Shown here: in pieces, positions 8,599 through 17,950 of the stretch
How positions within the stretch are numbered: position 1 is the stretch's first letter
Layout of the letters: each line of letters starts with the position of its first letter
NCBI GenBank assembly: GCA_965203605.1
Contig: OZ241902.1
Coordinates: 3,348,001-3,412,000 of the forward strand
DNA from: JAPOUP01 sp965203605
Lineage (GTDB): Bacteria > Pseudomonadota > Alphaproteobacteria > Rhodobacterales > Rhodobacteraceae
Length of the DNA: 64,000 bases
Direction of reading: 5' to 3'
Program-made: the position numbers and the translations under genes
Notes under the pieces: generated by a model
Databases searched by the model: none
What the model was told of the DNA's origin: nothing
What the model saw: the letters and a program-made list of their open reading frames with translations, nothing else

Positions 8599-10107
8599 AT
8601 GCGAAAAAAGACATTACGGACACTCGCTGCCACTTTTGTGATGTCCGCCGGTTTGCTCGGTGGAACACACGCGGCCACGCTTGACGTAGCCGTCGACTCA
8701 TCGCCCGCTGGACTGGATCCACATCTGGTGACGGCCTTTGCTTCGGTCCTGGTCATTGGCGATACGATCTATGAGGGACTCACCTCAATATCCGAGGATC
8801 TGTCCGTTCAGCCGGGCCTTGCCAACGCATGGGACATCTCGGAGGACGGGCTGACCTATACATTCCACCTTGATGAAGGCGTTACCTTCCACGATGGATC
8901 GGCGATGACGGCTGAGGATGTCGCCGCATCGCTCCGTCGGGTCATGAACGAGGAGATGGGGTCGCCGCTGGCCAGTCGCATTTCGCCCATCACGGAAATT
9001 GACGTGGTCGATGACACCAAGATCGCGCTGACGCTCGATGCACCCTTCGCGCCCATCCTGACATCGCTCGCCGGGATCGCCGTCGTTCCATCAGAGATGG
9101 AGGCAGACCCGGAAGCGCTTCAGCAGGTGCCTGTGGGCACAGGACCGTTCAGGTTTTCCGAATGGGTGCCTAACGCCCATATCAGCCTGACGGCATTCGA
9201 ACGCTATCGCGACGCTTCGCTGCCGAAGGTTGATGAAGTCAGATTCAACATCGTGCCTGAGGCCGCCACCCGTCAGGTTGGCTTGATCTCCGGCCAATAC
9301 GATCTGTTGCCCGGCATCGATCCGGCGACAGCGCTTCAGCTTCAGGCGGCAGGTGGCGTCACGGTCCACGAAACCCGTGACCTGTCCTACACGCTCATCG
9401 GCCTGAACACGGCCCGTGCGCCGTTTGACAGTCCGGTGGTCCGTCGGGCCTTCAATATGGCGGTCAACAGGGACGAGATCATTGCGGCTGCGCTGTTCGG
9501 CAATGGCGTGCCGGCCGGTCCGCTCAGCCCGGCGCTGACGAACTGGGCGTTGGACGTTTCCCGTTTCGACTGCTATGCGGGAGATGCAGCCGGGGCCGCC
9601 GCTCTGCTGGCCGAAGCCGGCGTTGAAACACCGATCCAGGCCCAGTTGCTGGTTCTGCCGCGACAGGACATTGTGGACATCTCGCAGGTCGTGCAGCAGC
9701 AGGTGAGAGCCGCCGGGTTCGAACTGGAGATCCAGAACAAGGAAATCGGCGCTTTCGTGCAGGATTGGCGTAACTCGGACTTCGACACCTTCGCCTCCGC
9801 AAATGGCGGTAATCCTGACCCAGACGGCTACTTCTATCGGACTTTCTACGGCGGTGGATCGACCAACGTCTTCGGATACGACGATGCCGAGATCAATGAT
9901 CTACTTGATGCGGGTCGCACTTCGCCGGACGATGCCGTACGCAGGACAGCATATGATGCAGCCCAAATGAAGCTGGCATGTGAAGGGCCCGTTGTGCATG
10001 TCGCCTATGGGGTGCTTTCGACCGCAGTGAATGACAGCGTTTCGGGATTTGTGATCAATCCCAGCCGACGGCTCTCCAGCCTCAAATCCGTTGTGGTGAG
10101 CGAGTAA
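8599..10107 (+). CDS. ABC transporter substrate-binding protein, family 5 (peptide/opine type)
   Basis: About 500 residues, the usual size for DppA/OppA-like lipid-free periplasmic receptors. A Sec signal peptide is clear: basic MRKKTLRTLA, then hydrophobic FVMSAGLLGG ending at HAA-TLDV. The family signature follows (YTFHLDEGVTFHDGSAMTAE, VGTGPFRFSEW) with the C-terminal DPDGYFYRTFYGGG region. The start is placed at ATG 8599, nine bases after AAAGG; GTG 8593 is possible but too close to that site. It is followed by two permease genes, and no ATPase genes are present. In this locus it could import muropeptides or amino sugars to feed the MurQ/kinase genes, which is inference. Confidence 0.9.
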   Translation: MRKKTLRTLAATFVMSAGLLGGTHAATLDVAVDSSPAGLDPHLVTAFASVLVIGDTIYEGLTSISEDLSVQPGLANAWDISEDGLTYTFHLDEGVTFHDGSAMTAEDVAASLRRVMNEEMGSPLASRISPITEIDVVDDTKIALTLDAPFAPILTSLAGIAVVPSEMEADPEALQQVPVGTGPFRFSEWVPNAHISLTAFERYRDASLPKVDEVRFNIVPEAATRQVGLISGQYDLLPGIDPATALQLQAAGGVTVHETRDLSYTLIGLNTARAPFDSPVVRRAFNMAVNRDEIIAAALFGNGVPAGPLSPALTNWALDVSRFDCYAGDAAGAAALLAEAGVETPIQAQLLVLPRQDIVDISQVVQQQVRAAGFELEIQNKEIGAFVQDWRNSDFDTFASANGGNPDPDGYFYRTFYGGGSTNVFGYDDAEINDLLDAGRTSPDDAVRRTAYDAAQMKLACEGPVVHVAYGVLSTAVNDSVSGFVINPSRRLSSLKSVVVSE

Positions 10108-10181
10108 GCGACCAACCTGCGGCGGTATCCGTCCGAGGTCGGGTGCCCCAACAGTTTCGGCAACCAGCCATGAGGACTTCG

Positions 10182-11147
10182 ATGGGCAGGGTGCTTCCGA
10201 TGCGGTTCCTGCTGGGGCGCTTGGTGGACCTTGCCATTGTCCTGTTCGGCGTCTCCGTCATCGTCTTCCTGATGATCCGCATGATCCCGGGTGATGCGGT
10301 TGCTGTCATGCTGGGTGCCAACACGGAAATCACGCCGGAGCGCATTGCCGAGCTTGAACGCCGACTCGGTTTGGACCAGCCAATTTTGGTGCAGTATATC
10401 GGCTGGATCGGTGGTGTGTTTCGTGGCGATCTAGGCACATCGATCTGGACGGGACGCCCCGTCTCGCAGGAAATCGGCGCCAATATCTGGCCCACGCTGG
10501 AATTGACGCTCCTGTCGGTACTTGTCGGTGCTGGACTCGCTGTACCGCTCGGCTGTTTCATGGCACAGGCGCGTGGCGGGGTCGCGGAAGTACTTGTCCG
10601 GGTCGGTGCCATCGCGGGTCTGACCGTGCCGTCGTTCTGGCTTGGCATCGTCGCCATCTTCCTGGTCTCGCGCTTCTTTCCGGGAGCGACAGCCCTCGGC
10701 TACGTGCCCTTCAGCGAGGATCCGCTGGGCAACCTGCAGCGCATGCTCCTTCCGGTTTTTGCCCTTGCACTTCCCATGCTTGCGAATCTGTCACGCCTTG
10801 TACGCTCGGCCATGCTTGACGCACTCGGACAGGACTACATTCGAACCGCCAGGTCAAAGGGTGCCGGCAACCTGCGAGTGGTTTACTGGCATGCGCTCAG
10901 AAACGCGCTCATCCCCTTCATCACGTCGGTCGGCGTGGCCACCGGATATCTCCTGGGTGGCGCGATCGTGATCGAGCAGGTCTTTGCCATTCCCGGCCTC
11001 GGCCAGCTGGTTCTTGGGGCTATTTCCGAAAGAAACTACCCGTTGGTCCAGAGCTCGATTCTGGTTCTGACCTTCACCTTCGTTTTGGTGAACTTTCTTG
11101 TCGACATTCTCTACGCAGTGATTGATCCAAGGGTGACGCAACGATGA
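10182..11147 (+). CDS. ABC transporter permease, DppB-like
   Basis: This integral membrane protein has the DppB/OppB layout: an N-terminal helix (LVDLAIVLFGVSVIVFLMIR), the MIPGDAV motif after it, a periplasmic loop with ELERRLGLDQPI, then five more helices. The EAA-like coupling loop reads ALGQDYIRTARSKGAGNL, the site that docks on the ATPase. Start ATG 10182 is preferred because GAGGA lies 5 bases upstream. It ends in a 4-base ATGA overlap with the next permease, indicating coupled translation. About 75 bases separate it from the receptor gene. Confidence 0.9.
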   Translation: MGRVLPMRFLLGRLVDLAIVLFGVSVIVFLMIRMIPGDAVAVMLGANTEITPERIAELERRLGLDQPILVQYIGWIGGVFRGDLGTSIWTGRPVSQEIGANIWPTLELTLLSVLVGAGLAVPLGCFMAQARGGVAEVLVRVGAIAGLTVPSFWLGIVAIFLVSRFFPGATALGYVPFSEDPLGNLQRMLLPVFALALPMLANLSRLVRSAMLDALGQDYIRTARSKGAGNLRVVYWHALRNALIPFITSVGVATGYLLGGAIVIEQVFAIPGLGQLVLGAISERNYPLVQSSILVLTFTFVLVNFLVDILYAVIDPRVTQR

Positions 11148-11974
11148 TGAGAGCGGTAAGGAACGACTGGCTTCTCTCGTTCGCTCTGGTCTTCGTGATC
11201 ATCCAGATGGCCTTGGCAGCCTTTGCCCCCATCCTCGTGGGAAGTCCTGTCGAACAAGTGATCATTGATCGCATGGAAGCGCCTTCGCTCCACCATCCAC
11301 TTGGCACCGACCAGCTTGGTCGCGACGTTCTGGCGCGCATTCTCTTTGGTTATCGCACTTCCCTTGTCACCTGTGGAACCGCAGTTGCCGTCGCCTTGAC
11401 GATCGGAGGGGCATTGGGCATGCTTGCCGCCTTCTACCGAGGTTGGTTCGATCGGATCGTGATGCGCATCATGGATGTGCTGTTTGCTTTCCCGATCATT
11501 CTGCTGGCGATTGGCATCATTGCGGTGCTTGGCTCCAACGCGCTTAGTGCGTTGATCGCCATCGCCACCGTCTATATCCCGATTTTCGCCCGTCTGCTGC
11601 GTGGCCCGTCACTCGTCATCTGCGAAAGCGAGTATGTGCAGGGTGCCCGCGCGATTGGTGCGTCTGACGCCCGAATTGTCTTTACGCATCTTCTACCCAA
11701 CCTGGCGTCCGTCATTCTGGTGCAGGCGAGCCTGTTGCTCTCAGCGGCCATACTTGTCGAAGCCTCTCTGTCATTTCTGGGTCTTGGTGCCCAGCCTCCG
11801 ACCCCGTCTCTCGGCCAAATGCTGTCGGAAGGTCGCAATTTCCTGTTGCTGAATCCATGGCCAGCGGTGTTTTCCGGTTTCGCGATCCTGTTCCTGTCAT
11901 TTGGATTCAACCTCCTGGGCGATGCCCTTCGCGACACTCTCGATCCTCGATTGCGGAACAGGACAGCGGGCTGA
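11144..11974 (+). CDS. ABC transporter permease, DppC-like
   Basis: The 276 residues match the DppC/OppC family: first helix, then the conserved periplasmic HPLGTDQLGRDVLARI segment, and a transmembrane core of five helices. The cytoplasmic coupling loop is YVQGARAIGASDARIV, and the C-terminus reads LGDALRDTLDPRLR. It overlaps the DppB-like gene by ATGA. The operon ends here: the DppD and DppF ATPase genes that normally follow are missing, and the next gene lies on the other strand. The transporter must borrow ATPases from elsewhere or is non-functional. The 280 bases to the next gene hold nothing recognised. Confidence 0.9.
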   Translation: MMRAVRNDWLLSFALVFVIIQMALAAFAPILVGSPVEQVIIDRMEAPSLHHPLGTDQLGRDVLARILFGYRTSLVTCGTAVAVALTIGGALGMLAAFYRGWFDRIVMRIMDVLFAFPIILLAIGIIAVLGSNALSALIAIATVYIPIFARLLRGPSLVICESEYVQGARAIGASDARIVFTHLLPNLASVILVQASLLLSAAILVEASLSFLGLGAQPPTPSLGQMLSEGRNFLLLNPWPAVFSGFAILFLSFGFNLLGDALRDTLDPRLRNRTAG

Positions 11975-12252
11975 CCGCCATTGCCGGAACGGCAGCTGGT
12001 GGGAAGTTCCTGCCCGGGCTCGGCTCTCCGGGTGTTTGTGACACTGCCTCAATCTGCGGGTAGAAGTCGGTACCAGACCCAACAGTCTGCATCCGCGTGG
12101 CTCTTCCACCAAGGTCAGACTGGTGTCGACGCAAGTCTGGATTCACGCTCCGGATGCGCATGGGATCAGCCGCAGCCATCCCTTTCCCGTTTGAATCGCC
12201 GCCGACAGGAATTCAACGATGTCGCCGACTCCAACATTGACCGATATCTCGA

Positions 12253-13281
12253 TCATACGGTCTCGGTTACTTTCGTCAGGTTTCGCGGCGCATCCGGACT
12301 GCGCCCCAACGCCGTCGCGAGTTTCTCCACGAAGGCATAATATGAGGCGATTACGGTGATCGGATCCGTGAACGGATGTGGAGTTGGAACGAATCCCAAC
12401 CTGCGGGCCTGTCTGACCTGGCTCGACGTGGCAAAAACCATTGCGCCGTTGTGCGCAAGCCTGTCACAGACTTCAACGATCGCTGACTCGGCCGCATCGC
12501 GCACAGCCAGCGCAATGACCGGAAAGCCCTCATCCACAATTTCGATTGGACCATGAAGCACCTCCGCCGACGAGTAGGACTCCGCGTGGATACCGCAGGT
12601 TTCCTTGAACTTCAGCGCCGCCTCGCTGGAAATCGCCAGGGACGGTCCCCGCCCGAGGAGATAGATGCCCCTTTCCTGGGTAAGGGCGGTACGCAGTTCC
12701 GGCCAATCCTTCCGGACGGCCTTTTCAAGGAGGTCAGGGAGCAGATCGATGGCGCGGACCAATTCCCTGTCAGCATGCACGTGCGCGACGAGCGCAAGGC
12801 CGGCCACCAGCGATGTGACAAAGGTTTTCGTGGCGGCAACGCTCAACTCAGGCCCTGCCAGCAATGGGATCGTATGTCCAACAGGGTCTGCAAGTGGAGA
12901 TGCGGGATCGTTGGTTATTGCGATGCACGAGGCCCCCTGCTCGCTCGCGGACATGGTCATCCTGACGATATCCGGGCTCCGGCCGGATTGAGAGATGCTG
13001 ACGCAGGCCGCCCTATCCAACCGTACGCGCGCGCCGTAAACCGACGAAATGGAAGGCCCGACCGACGCAACGGGGATGCCGAGCTGAAGTTCACACACAT
13101 ACTTGAAGAATGTGGCCGCATGATCGGATGACCCACGCGCGACGGTGATGATGACATCCGGATTCCTGGCACGCAGTGAACTGGCGGCGGCCGCAATGTC
13201 GGAACCCGCGCCCTCCAGAAACCGGGCGACCGCCGAGGGGATTTCCAGTATCTCGCGCCGCATGTTGGTGACCGCATGCAT
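12253..13281 (-). CDS. SIS-domain sugar isomerase/deaminase (GlmS C-domain-like)
   Basis: The 342 residues contain two SIS domains, as in the isomerase half of GlmS and in AgaS/NagB-II deaminases. Domain 1 has VARGSSDHAATFFKYVCE and the phosphosugar-binding loop CVSISQSGRSPDIV. Domain 2 has YLLGRGPSLAISSEAALKFK and the ETCGIHAESYSSAEVLHGP segment close to the GlmS active site. No glutamine amidotransferase domain is present, so ammonia-releasing deamination of an amino-sugar 6-phosphate is more likely than GlmS synthesis; this is inference. It is the last gene of a minus-strand operon after a GntR regulator and an amino-sugar kinase, 6 bases downstream of the regulator. Confidence 0.85.
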   Translation of the reverse strand: MHAVTNMRREILEIPSAVARFLEGAGSDIAAAASSLRARNPDVIITVARGSSDHAATFFKYVCELQLGIPVASVGPSISSVYGARVRLDRAACVSISQSGRSPDIVRMTMSASEQGASCIAITNDPASPLADPVGHTIPLLAGPELSVAATKTFVTSLVAGLALVAHVHADRELVRAIDLLPDLLEKAVRKDWPELRTALTQERGIYLLGRGPSLAISSEAALKFKETCGIHAESYSSAEVLHGPIEIVDEGFPVIALAVRDAAESAIVEVCDRLAHNGAMVFATSSQVRQARRLGFVPTPHPFTDPITVIASYYAFVEKLATALGRSPDAPRNLTKVTETV

Positions 13282-13287
13282 CGGTTT

Positions 13288-14049
13288 CTATCCTCTCTTC
13301 CCGATTTTGAGTTCAGCAACAAAGTCATAGGCATCTCCCCGATAGATTGACCTCGTGAACTCAGCGACCTGACCGGATTCAAGATAGGAAATGCGCGTGA
13401 TCTGCAGTCCGGCGCTCAGCTCATCGACCTCCAGAAGACCCGCATCCTGCTGTCCCAGATTCGTCGCCATAATGTGTTGGATGGCCCGCACCGGCTTCTT
13501 ACCCAGCCTTTCCAGCGTTTCATAGAGCGAGGTCGTCACACGAAACGGATTATCCAGCACGGACATCGGCACGGCGGCGCGTTCAATGGCCATGGGCGTA
13601 TCGTCCGCAAACCGAATCCGCTCAAGCCGCGATACCGACTCATGTAGCCCCAGCCCGAGTTTCATCATCTCGTCCGGTGATGGCAGGGTAACACTACGTT
13701 TCAGCCATTTCGAGCTGACGCTCAAGCCTCGCCGAGCCATGTCCTCGGAAAATGACGTGAGTCGGGACAGGGACTGCTCGACCCGCCTGATGGGGTTTGC
13801 AACGGTGGTGCCCCATCCCCGGCGCTGCTCGATCAGTCCGTTTTCGACCAGCGGCGCAATTGCCTTGCGCACCGTCACGCGCGACAGGCCGGTGAGTTTC
13901 GCGATTTCCCTTTCTGGAGGCAGAGGCGTACCGGGGGGAAGCGTCTGGTCAGCGATGGCCTGTTCGAGCTGCCGTCTGAGCTGTACGTAGCGGAGACCAC
14001 CATGTTCAGAGAGCCAATTTGAAGGGCTGAAGACATCCTCAAATTTCAT
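13288..14049 (-). CDS. GntR/HutC-family regulator, amino-sugar type
   Basis: An N-terminal winged helix (LRRQLEQAIADQTLPPGTPL, PPEREIAKLTGLSRVTVRKA) is followed by a UTRA ligand-binding domain (RLTSFSEDMARRGLSVSS to ISYLESGQVAEFTRSIYRGD). Length and layout match HutC-subfamily repressors such as NagR. It starts at ATG 14049, overlapping the kinase stop by one base (TGATG). By position it probably represses this operon and the divergent murQ gene, released by an amino-sugar phosphate; this is inference. Confidence 0.88.
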   Translation of the reverse strand: MKFEDVFSPSNWLSEHGGLRYVQLRRQLEQAIADQTLPPGTPLPPEREIAKLTGLSRVTVRKAIAPLVENGLIEQRRGWGTTVANPIRRVEQSLSRLTSFSEDMARRGLSVSSKWLKRSVTLPSPDEMMKLGLGLHESVSRLERIRFADDTPMAIERAAVPMSVLDNPFRVTTSLYETLERLGKKPVRAIQHIMATNLGQQDAGLLEVDELSAGLQITRISYLESGQVAEFTRSIYRGDAYDFVAELKIGKRG

Positions 14050-14948
14050 CAACGGATCTTCTCCAATCTGTTTGTCGCGATCCCAATGATTCCATCCAGT
14101 GGGTCACCGAGCGGGTCGACATAGATATCCCTGTAGGGGCTTGGCAGGAGCCTCCTGTAGATGGGGCCCAGCCCGCCAATGATGCAGAGGTGACCCGTTC
14201 GGAGGACTTGCAGGGCGTCCAGTATCCCGCATAACGTGTCTCGCGCTTCCTCAAGCAATCGAACCGCCACCGGATCCCCAAGGTCAAAGGCGCGCGCAAT
14301 ATCCGGCACGAGGGAACCGTAGTCGCGAGGCGTGGCCGAAAGTGAGAAGGAGACAACCTTGTCAATGCTGCGGTCAAATCCGTCAAATATCCTTTCCACC
14401 AAAGGACTGGTCGGTTGGACCCCGTCATATACCCGTGTCACGTAACGCAATACCGACTGTCCCAGCGAGGCGCCGCTGCACTCATCGGACAGACGGAATC
14501 CCCAGCCTCCCACACGTCTTTTCCTACCCTCGAACTGGGAAAAGAAGAATGAACCCGTCCCGATGCTGGCAACTGTCCCATCGGTCCCGCAAAGTGCGCC
14601 ATGAACCGTTGCCTCGAGGTCGGAACAGATGATCACTCTCGAAAAGGCAAGATGCGCACGAAGTGTCTCGACATGGCCTTGGTTTCCGGCACCCGCAAGG
14701 GCGAGGGCGGCGACATGGTTCTGGGCGGCCGCAGGAGACAGACCGGCATTGGTATAGGCGCGGGAAATCGTCTCCGTGATGCTTCGTCTGGCACCCTCGT
14801 AGTCCCAGGATATGTTGGCCGGCCCGCCTTTGGCGGTTCCAAGGATGGCACCCTTTCCGTTCACGATGCGGACACGGCAACGGCTCCCGCCTCCGTCAAC
14901 CGCGACAATCAGGGAACTCGTCGTCCGGGTCATGCCATCCTTATACAT
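14049..14948 (-). CDS. BadF/BcrA-type amino-sugar kinase (N-acetylglucosamine kinase-like)
   Basis: This ASKHA-fold kinase of about 300 residues has the phosphate-1 loop LIVAVDGGGSRCRV near its start. The phosphate-2 region is VASIGTGSFFF, with GGWGFRLSDECSGASLG as in N-acetylglucosamine and N-acetylmuramate kinases, and the adenosine loop is LCIIGGLGPIYRRLL. Start ATG 14948 has GTGAGAG upstream; ATG 14933 has a stronger AAGGA and is nearly as likely. First gene of the operon kinase-gntR-SIS, divergent from murQ. It probably phosphorylates imported GlcNAc or MurNAc. Confidence 0.85.
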   Translation of the reverse strand: MYKDGMTRTTSSLIVAVDGGGSRCRVRIVNGKGAILGTAKGGPANISWDYEGARRSITETISRAYTNAGLSPAAAQNHVAALALAGAGNQGHVETLRAHLAFSRVIICSDLEATVHGALCGTDGTVASIGTGSFFFSQFEGRKRRVGGWGFRLSDECSGASLGQSVLRYVTRVYDGVQPTSPLVERIFDGFDRSIDKVVSFSLSATPRDYGSLVPDIARAFDLGDPVAVRLLEEARDTLCGILDALQVLRTGHLCIIGGLGPIYRRLLPSPYRDIYVDPLGDPLDGIIGIATNRLEKIR

Positions 14949-15030
14949 GGATACTCTCACCAAAAAAGGTCCAATTAAAAACTAATAGACAAAAGGTATT
15001 TTTTTGGTATGTAAACCGCAGGGAAGAGTG
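14949..15030. promoter_or_regulatory. Divergent control region between amino-sugar kinase and murQ
   Basis: This 80-base AT-rich gap separates two divergent transcripts and must hold both promoters. It contains a run of A/T tracts and a direct repeat of GGTAT (14996 and 15006) spaced by a T run. The GntR protein encoded two genes away is the obvious candidate to bind here. No clear palindromic HutC-type operator is visible, so the binding site is not assigned. Confidence 0.4.
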
Positions 15031-15033
15031 ATG

Positions 15034-15927
15034 ATGCGAATGCAGCATACGGAAGATGTTCACAGCAGGGCGAATGGGCTTGATCAACTTGGCGGCTCCG
15101 AAGTCCTCAGAATCCTGTACGAAGCCCAGCTGGAGGCGGCGCATTCCGTCACCGAGGCGATTGAACCCCTGAGGAGGGGCGCGGAGGCGATGGCGACCGC
15201 GGTCCGCAAGGGCCGGAAACTGGTCTACGCCGCGGCGGGTAGTTCGGGCCTGCAGGGTATGGCGGACGGGTTGGAGATCACGCCAACCTTTGGAGTGCCG
15301 ATTTCCCAGATCAGGATTCTTCGCGCTGGAGGGACTGAGGACATGCTGCGCCCCAAGGGAGAGATGGAAGACAGTGTCGAGGCCGCCCTAGCGGATGTTG
15401 ATATCGTCGAAGCCGGCGATTGCGTCATATGTCTGGCTGCAAGCGGAACCACCACCTATCCGGTCACCATCATGACTATGGCAAGGAAACGCGGCGCCAC
15501 CACCATCGGCATGTCGAACAACCCCGGAACCGCCCTCCTGGAAGGCTCCGACATCCCGGTTTACCTGCCAACCCCGCCTGAGGTGATCGCCGGATCGACC
15601 CGCCTTGGCGCAGGGACGGCACAGAAGATAGCACTGAACATGATGTCATCCCTCATGGGCGTACTCCTCGGCCATGTGATGGATGGGCTCATGGTGAATC
15701 TGATTGCGAACAATTCCAAGCTGCTTCGTCGTGCCGAGACCATCGTCATGACGATCGGTGGCTGCAGCCGGGAAACGGCGGCAGCCAATCTCAGGGCGTC
15801 AGGAGGTGAGGTCAAGAAGGCCATTCTCCTGAGCGCGGGTGCCCGATCCCTTGATGAGGCGGAAAGGTATATTGACAGGGCAGGACAGAACCTGCGCGTT
15901 GCTTTGTCATATGTGAAACCGGACTGA
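15034..15927 (+). CDS. murQ: N-acetylmuramic acid 6-phosphate etherase (MurQ)
   Basis: About 297 residues with a SIS fold and the MurQ signature PPEVIAGSTRLGAGTAQKIA. MurQ cleaves the lactyl ether of MurNAc 6-phosphate to GlcNAc 6-phosphate and D-lactate in cell-wall recycling. The N-terminal part has the sugar-phosphate loop YAAAGSSGLQGMADGLE and the SIS loop CLAASGTTTYPVTI. The C-terminal part GCSRETAAANLRASGGEVKK is the family's helical UBA-like end. Start ATG 15034 is chosen because AGGGAAGAG lies 5 bases upstream. The N-terminus is slightly short against E. coli MurQ. The neighbouring kinase, SIS protein and ABC genes support a recycling role. Confidence 0.88.
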   Translation: MRMQHTEDVHSRANGLDQLGGSEVLRILYEAQLEAAHSVTEAIEPLRRGAEAMATAVRKGRKLVYAAAGSSGLQGMADGLEITPTFGVPISQIRILRAGGTEDMLRPKGEMEDSVEAALADVDIVEAGDCVICLAASGTTTYPVTIMTMARKRGATTIGMSNNPGTALLEGSDIPVYLPTPPEVIAGSTRLGAGTAQKIALNMMSSLMGVLLGHVMDGLMVNLIANNSKLLRRAETIVMTIGGCSRETAAANLRASGGEVKKAILLSAGARSLDEAERYIDRAGQNLRVALSYVKPD

Positions 15928-15990
15928 CCGGGGAGCGACCCGAAAAGGCCACAGACCGTATCGATCAAGGAGAATCCACCTTGATGTCCG

Positions 15991-16394
15991 TTGGGACTTG
16001 TCTGCATCTACACGGCGATGAGTCTTCCGGCGACCGAGTTTATCCTGAGTGGCTTTCTGCGATCCCTGCCGAAGGAGTTGGAGGACGGCGCGCGCCTTGA
16101 TGGAGCCAATGAGTTGAGGATCGTGGTCGAGATCATGGTGCCGTTGATCAGGCCTGCACTTGTCATCGCCGGAATCTACAGTGCGGTGCCTATCTGGAAC
16201 GACTTCTTCTTCCCACTGGTTTTCATTCAATCGCCGGAATGGAAGACCCTGGTGCAGGGCCTGACCGCGTTTTTTGTGAATACAGCATCAACTATGGGGT
16301 GCTCTATGCTGGTTTGACGCTGGCCGCCATACCGATGTTCATCGTCCAGTCAAGGCGCTTCATTGCGGGGATGACGGCCAGTGCGATCAAGTAG
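15991..16394 (+). pseudogene. Sugar ABC transporter permease (MalG/CUT1 type), truncated and frameshifted
   Basis: Only the C-terminal half of a CUT1 permease remains. It begins with a helix and the coupling loop SLPKELEDGARLDGANELRI, then PLIRPALVIAGIYSA and WNDFFFPLVFI. Near 16290 the frame ends in a false stop, while another frame continues as NYGVLYAGLTLAAIPMFIV and RRFIAGMTASAIK to a stop at 16394. The N-terminal helices and the rest of the transporter are absent. It follows murQ by 63 bases and probably belonged to an amino-sugar importer of the same locus. Confidence 0.8.
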
Positions 16395-16457
16395 GCGGGG
16401 GCGACAGTGGCACGCTTCACGCAAAAATCGAATCCTCTGTCTTGACCAACCACCCGC

Positions 16458-16529
16458 GACCGCCTGAACATGCGCCCGCGCCGGACGCTGGGCTACAGGA
16501 CGCCCGCCGAGGTGTTCCGCCTTGCCCGC
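16458..16529 (+). pseudogene. IS30-family transposase C-terminal scrap
   Basis: The 24 codons read DRLNMRPRRTLGYRTPAEVF and RLAR, the conserved end of IS30 transposases (LNxRPRKxLGYxTPAEVF). Nothing else of the element is recognised. It lies in the otherwise gene-free stretch 16395-16758. Confidence 0.65.
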
Positions 16530-16758
16530 CCTCCCTGACGCGACCCGCCACGGTGAAGGCGTTGCGCTTCCCGGACGGCTCGGATAACCTCACCTCAGAC
16601 AGGACTCCAGCCGTTCCGGGACCGGATCCGCCGTTCCCCGGGGAGCCGGAAACCCCGCCGTCCGGCCAATCCCTCGCTGCGGGAATGGCCGGTGTTGCAA
16701 TTCGGACTGGAAGTGGGGGCGAAATTCCCGGCCCGGCGGACACGCAAGGGGATGCCTT

Positions 16759-17901
16759 ATGTTCACGGAAAGACTGTCCCTCTTTCAGAACCGACTGGGC
16801 GCCGCCGATATCGACGTGGCACTGATCACCGATGATGACAATGTCTATTACCTGACCGGGTACCACGACTACCTGCACATGGAATTCGGCCGCCCGACGA
16901 TCCTTGTCGTGCCGAAAGATGGCCCCTCGCTGCTGATCACGCCAACCATCGACCTGAATTCCGCCAAAGCGGCGGCACGGGTGGACCGGATCGCCCCCTG
17001 GAATGACGGCATGGGCAGGGAATGGCGCGAGGAACTTCCAGACGCTGTCAAGGGAGCGGGCAAGGTCGGGATCGAACCTGACCATATGCCGCCCCTCGTA
17101 CACGCCTATGTGGACGAGCTTGTTGGGAAGGAACGGCTGACCACCGCCGCTCTGATCCTGAACGACATGCGGATGATCAAGTCCGCCCATGAACTGCAAC
17201 TGGCCCGTCACGCCGGTGAGGTTGCCTCAACAATGGTAGCTGCAGGCCGCGCTGCCATTGGCGATGGCGTGCCCGAATTTGAGGTCGCGCTAGCCGCCTC
17301 TCAGGCCGGCACCCGTAAGGCGGCAGAACTGCTGGTGGCGCATTATGACGATGGCGATATGTCGCCCAATATGCATTTTTTGCAGATTATGGCCTCGGGC
17401 AATGAGGTAGTGAAGACCCACCACCGCGCCTCGACCCGGGTCATGCGGCAGGGCGAACCGGTGTTCATGTGTTTCTGTGGTCTGACCAATTTCCATCGCT
17501 TCAAGTTGGGGTTTGACCGAATGTTCTGGATTGGTGAGCCAGACCTCGAGCAGATCGCCGTATATGAGGTGGCCGTGGCCAGCCAGAAGGCGGCGCTGGA
17601 TGTGCTGCGCCCGGGCGTCACGGCTGAAAGCGTCCATAGCGCCTATGCCGAGATCATTCGGGATGCGGGCTATGAATACCCTTTCCGCTGCGGCCGCGCC
17701 ACCGGCTTCAGTTTCCTGGAGGCACCGCAACTTGTTACCGGAGACGAGACGATCATTCAGCCTGGTATGGTCTTTGCCGTTGACGGATCGGTCTCGACGG
17801 AAACCTTCCGCGCCCAGGTCGGCGACACCTTCATCGTTACCGAAGACGGCTGGGAACAGATCACCCATCACCCGAAAACCATTGAGGAGGTTATCGTCTG
17901 A
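16759..17901 (+). CDS. M24 (creatinase/aminopeptidase-fold) protein lacking metal ligands
   Basis: The 380 residues have a creatinase-like N-domain (MFTERLSLFQNRLGAADIDV, VYYLTGYHDYLH) and a pita-bread C-domain. Aligned with the M24 protein at 21295-22470, the two metal aspartates of IDTG and CDFDR fall on FCG and LGFDR. The GHGLG histidine falls on CGRATGF and the EPS glutamate on AVDGS. All usual dinuclear-metal ligands are therefore replaced, as in metal-free creatinases, so it may hydrolyse a C-N bond without metal; substrate unknown. A racemase scrap follows directly downstream. No strong Shine-Dalgarno is seen; ATG 16759 is the best start. Confidence 0.82.
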   Translation: MFTERLSLFQNRLGAADIDVALITDDDNVYYLTGYHDYLHMEFGRPTILVVPKDGPSLLITPTIDLNSAKAAARVDRIAPWNDGMGREWREELPDAVKGAGKVGIEPDHMPPLVHAYVDELVGKERLTTAALILNDMRMIKSAHELQLARHAGEVASTMVAAGRAAIGDGVPEFEVALAASQAGTRKAAELLVAHYDDGDMSPNMHFLQIMASGNEVVKTHHRASTRVMRQGEPVFMCFCGLTNFHRFKLGFDRMFWIGEPDLEQIAVYEVAVASQKAALDVLRPGVTAESVHSAYAEIIRDAGYEYPFRCGRATGFSFLEAPQLVTGDETIIQPGMVFAVDGSVSTETFRAQVGDTFIVTEDGWEQITHHPKTIEEVIV

Positions 17902-17950
17902 TGTTTCGGCTTGGTCAGACAATTACGTCCAAGCCTCGCACACCCGAAAT

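Noticed and set aside
14990..15012. Operator call for the direct GGTAT repeat before murQ
   Set aside because: The repeat is not palindromic and lies in an A/T tract; too weak for a binding-site claim.
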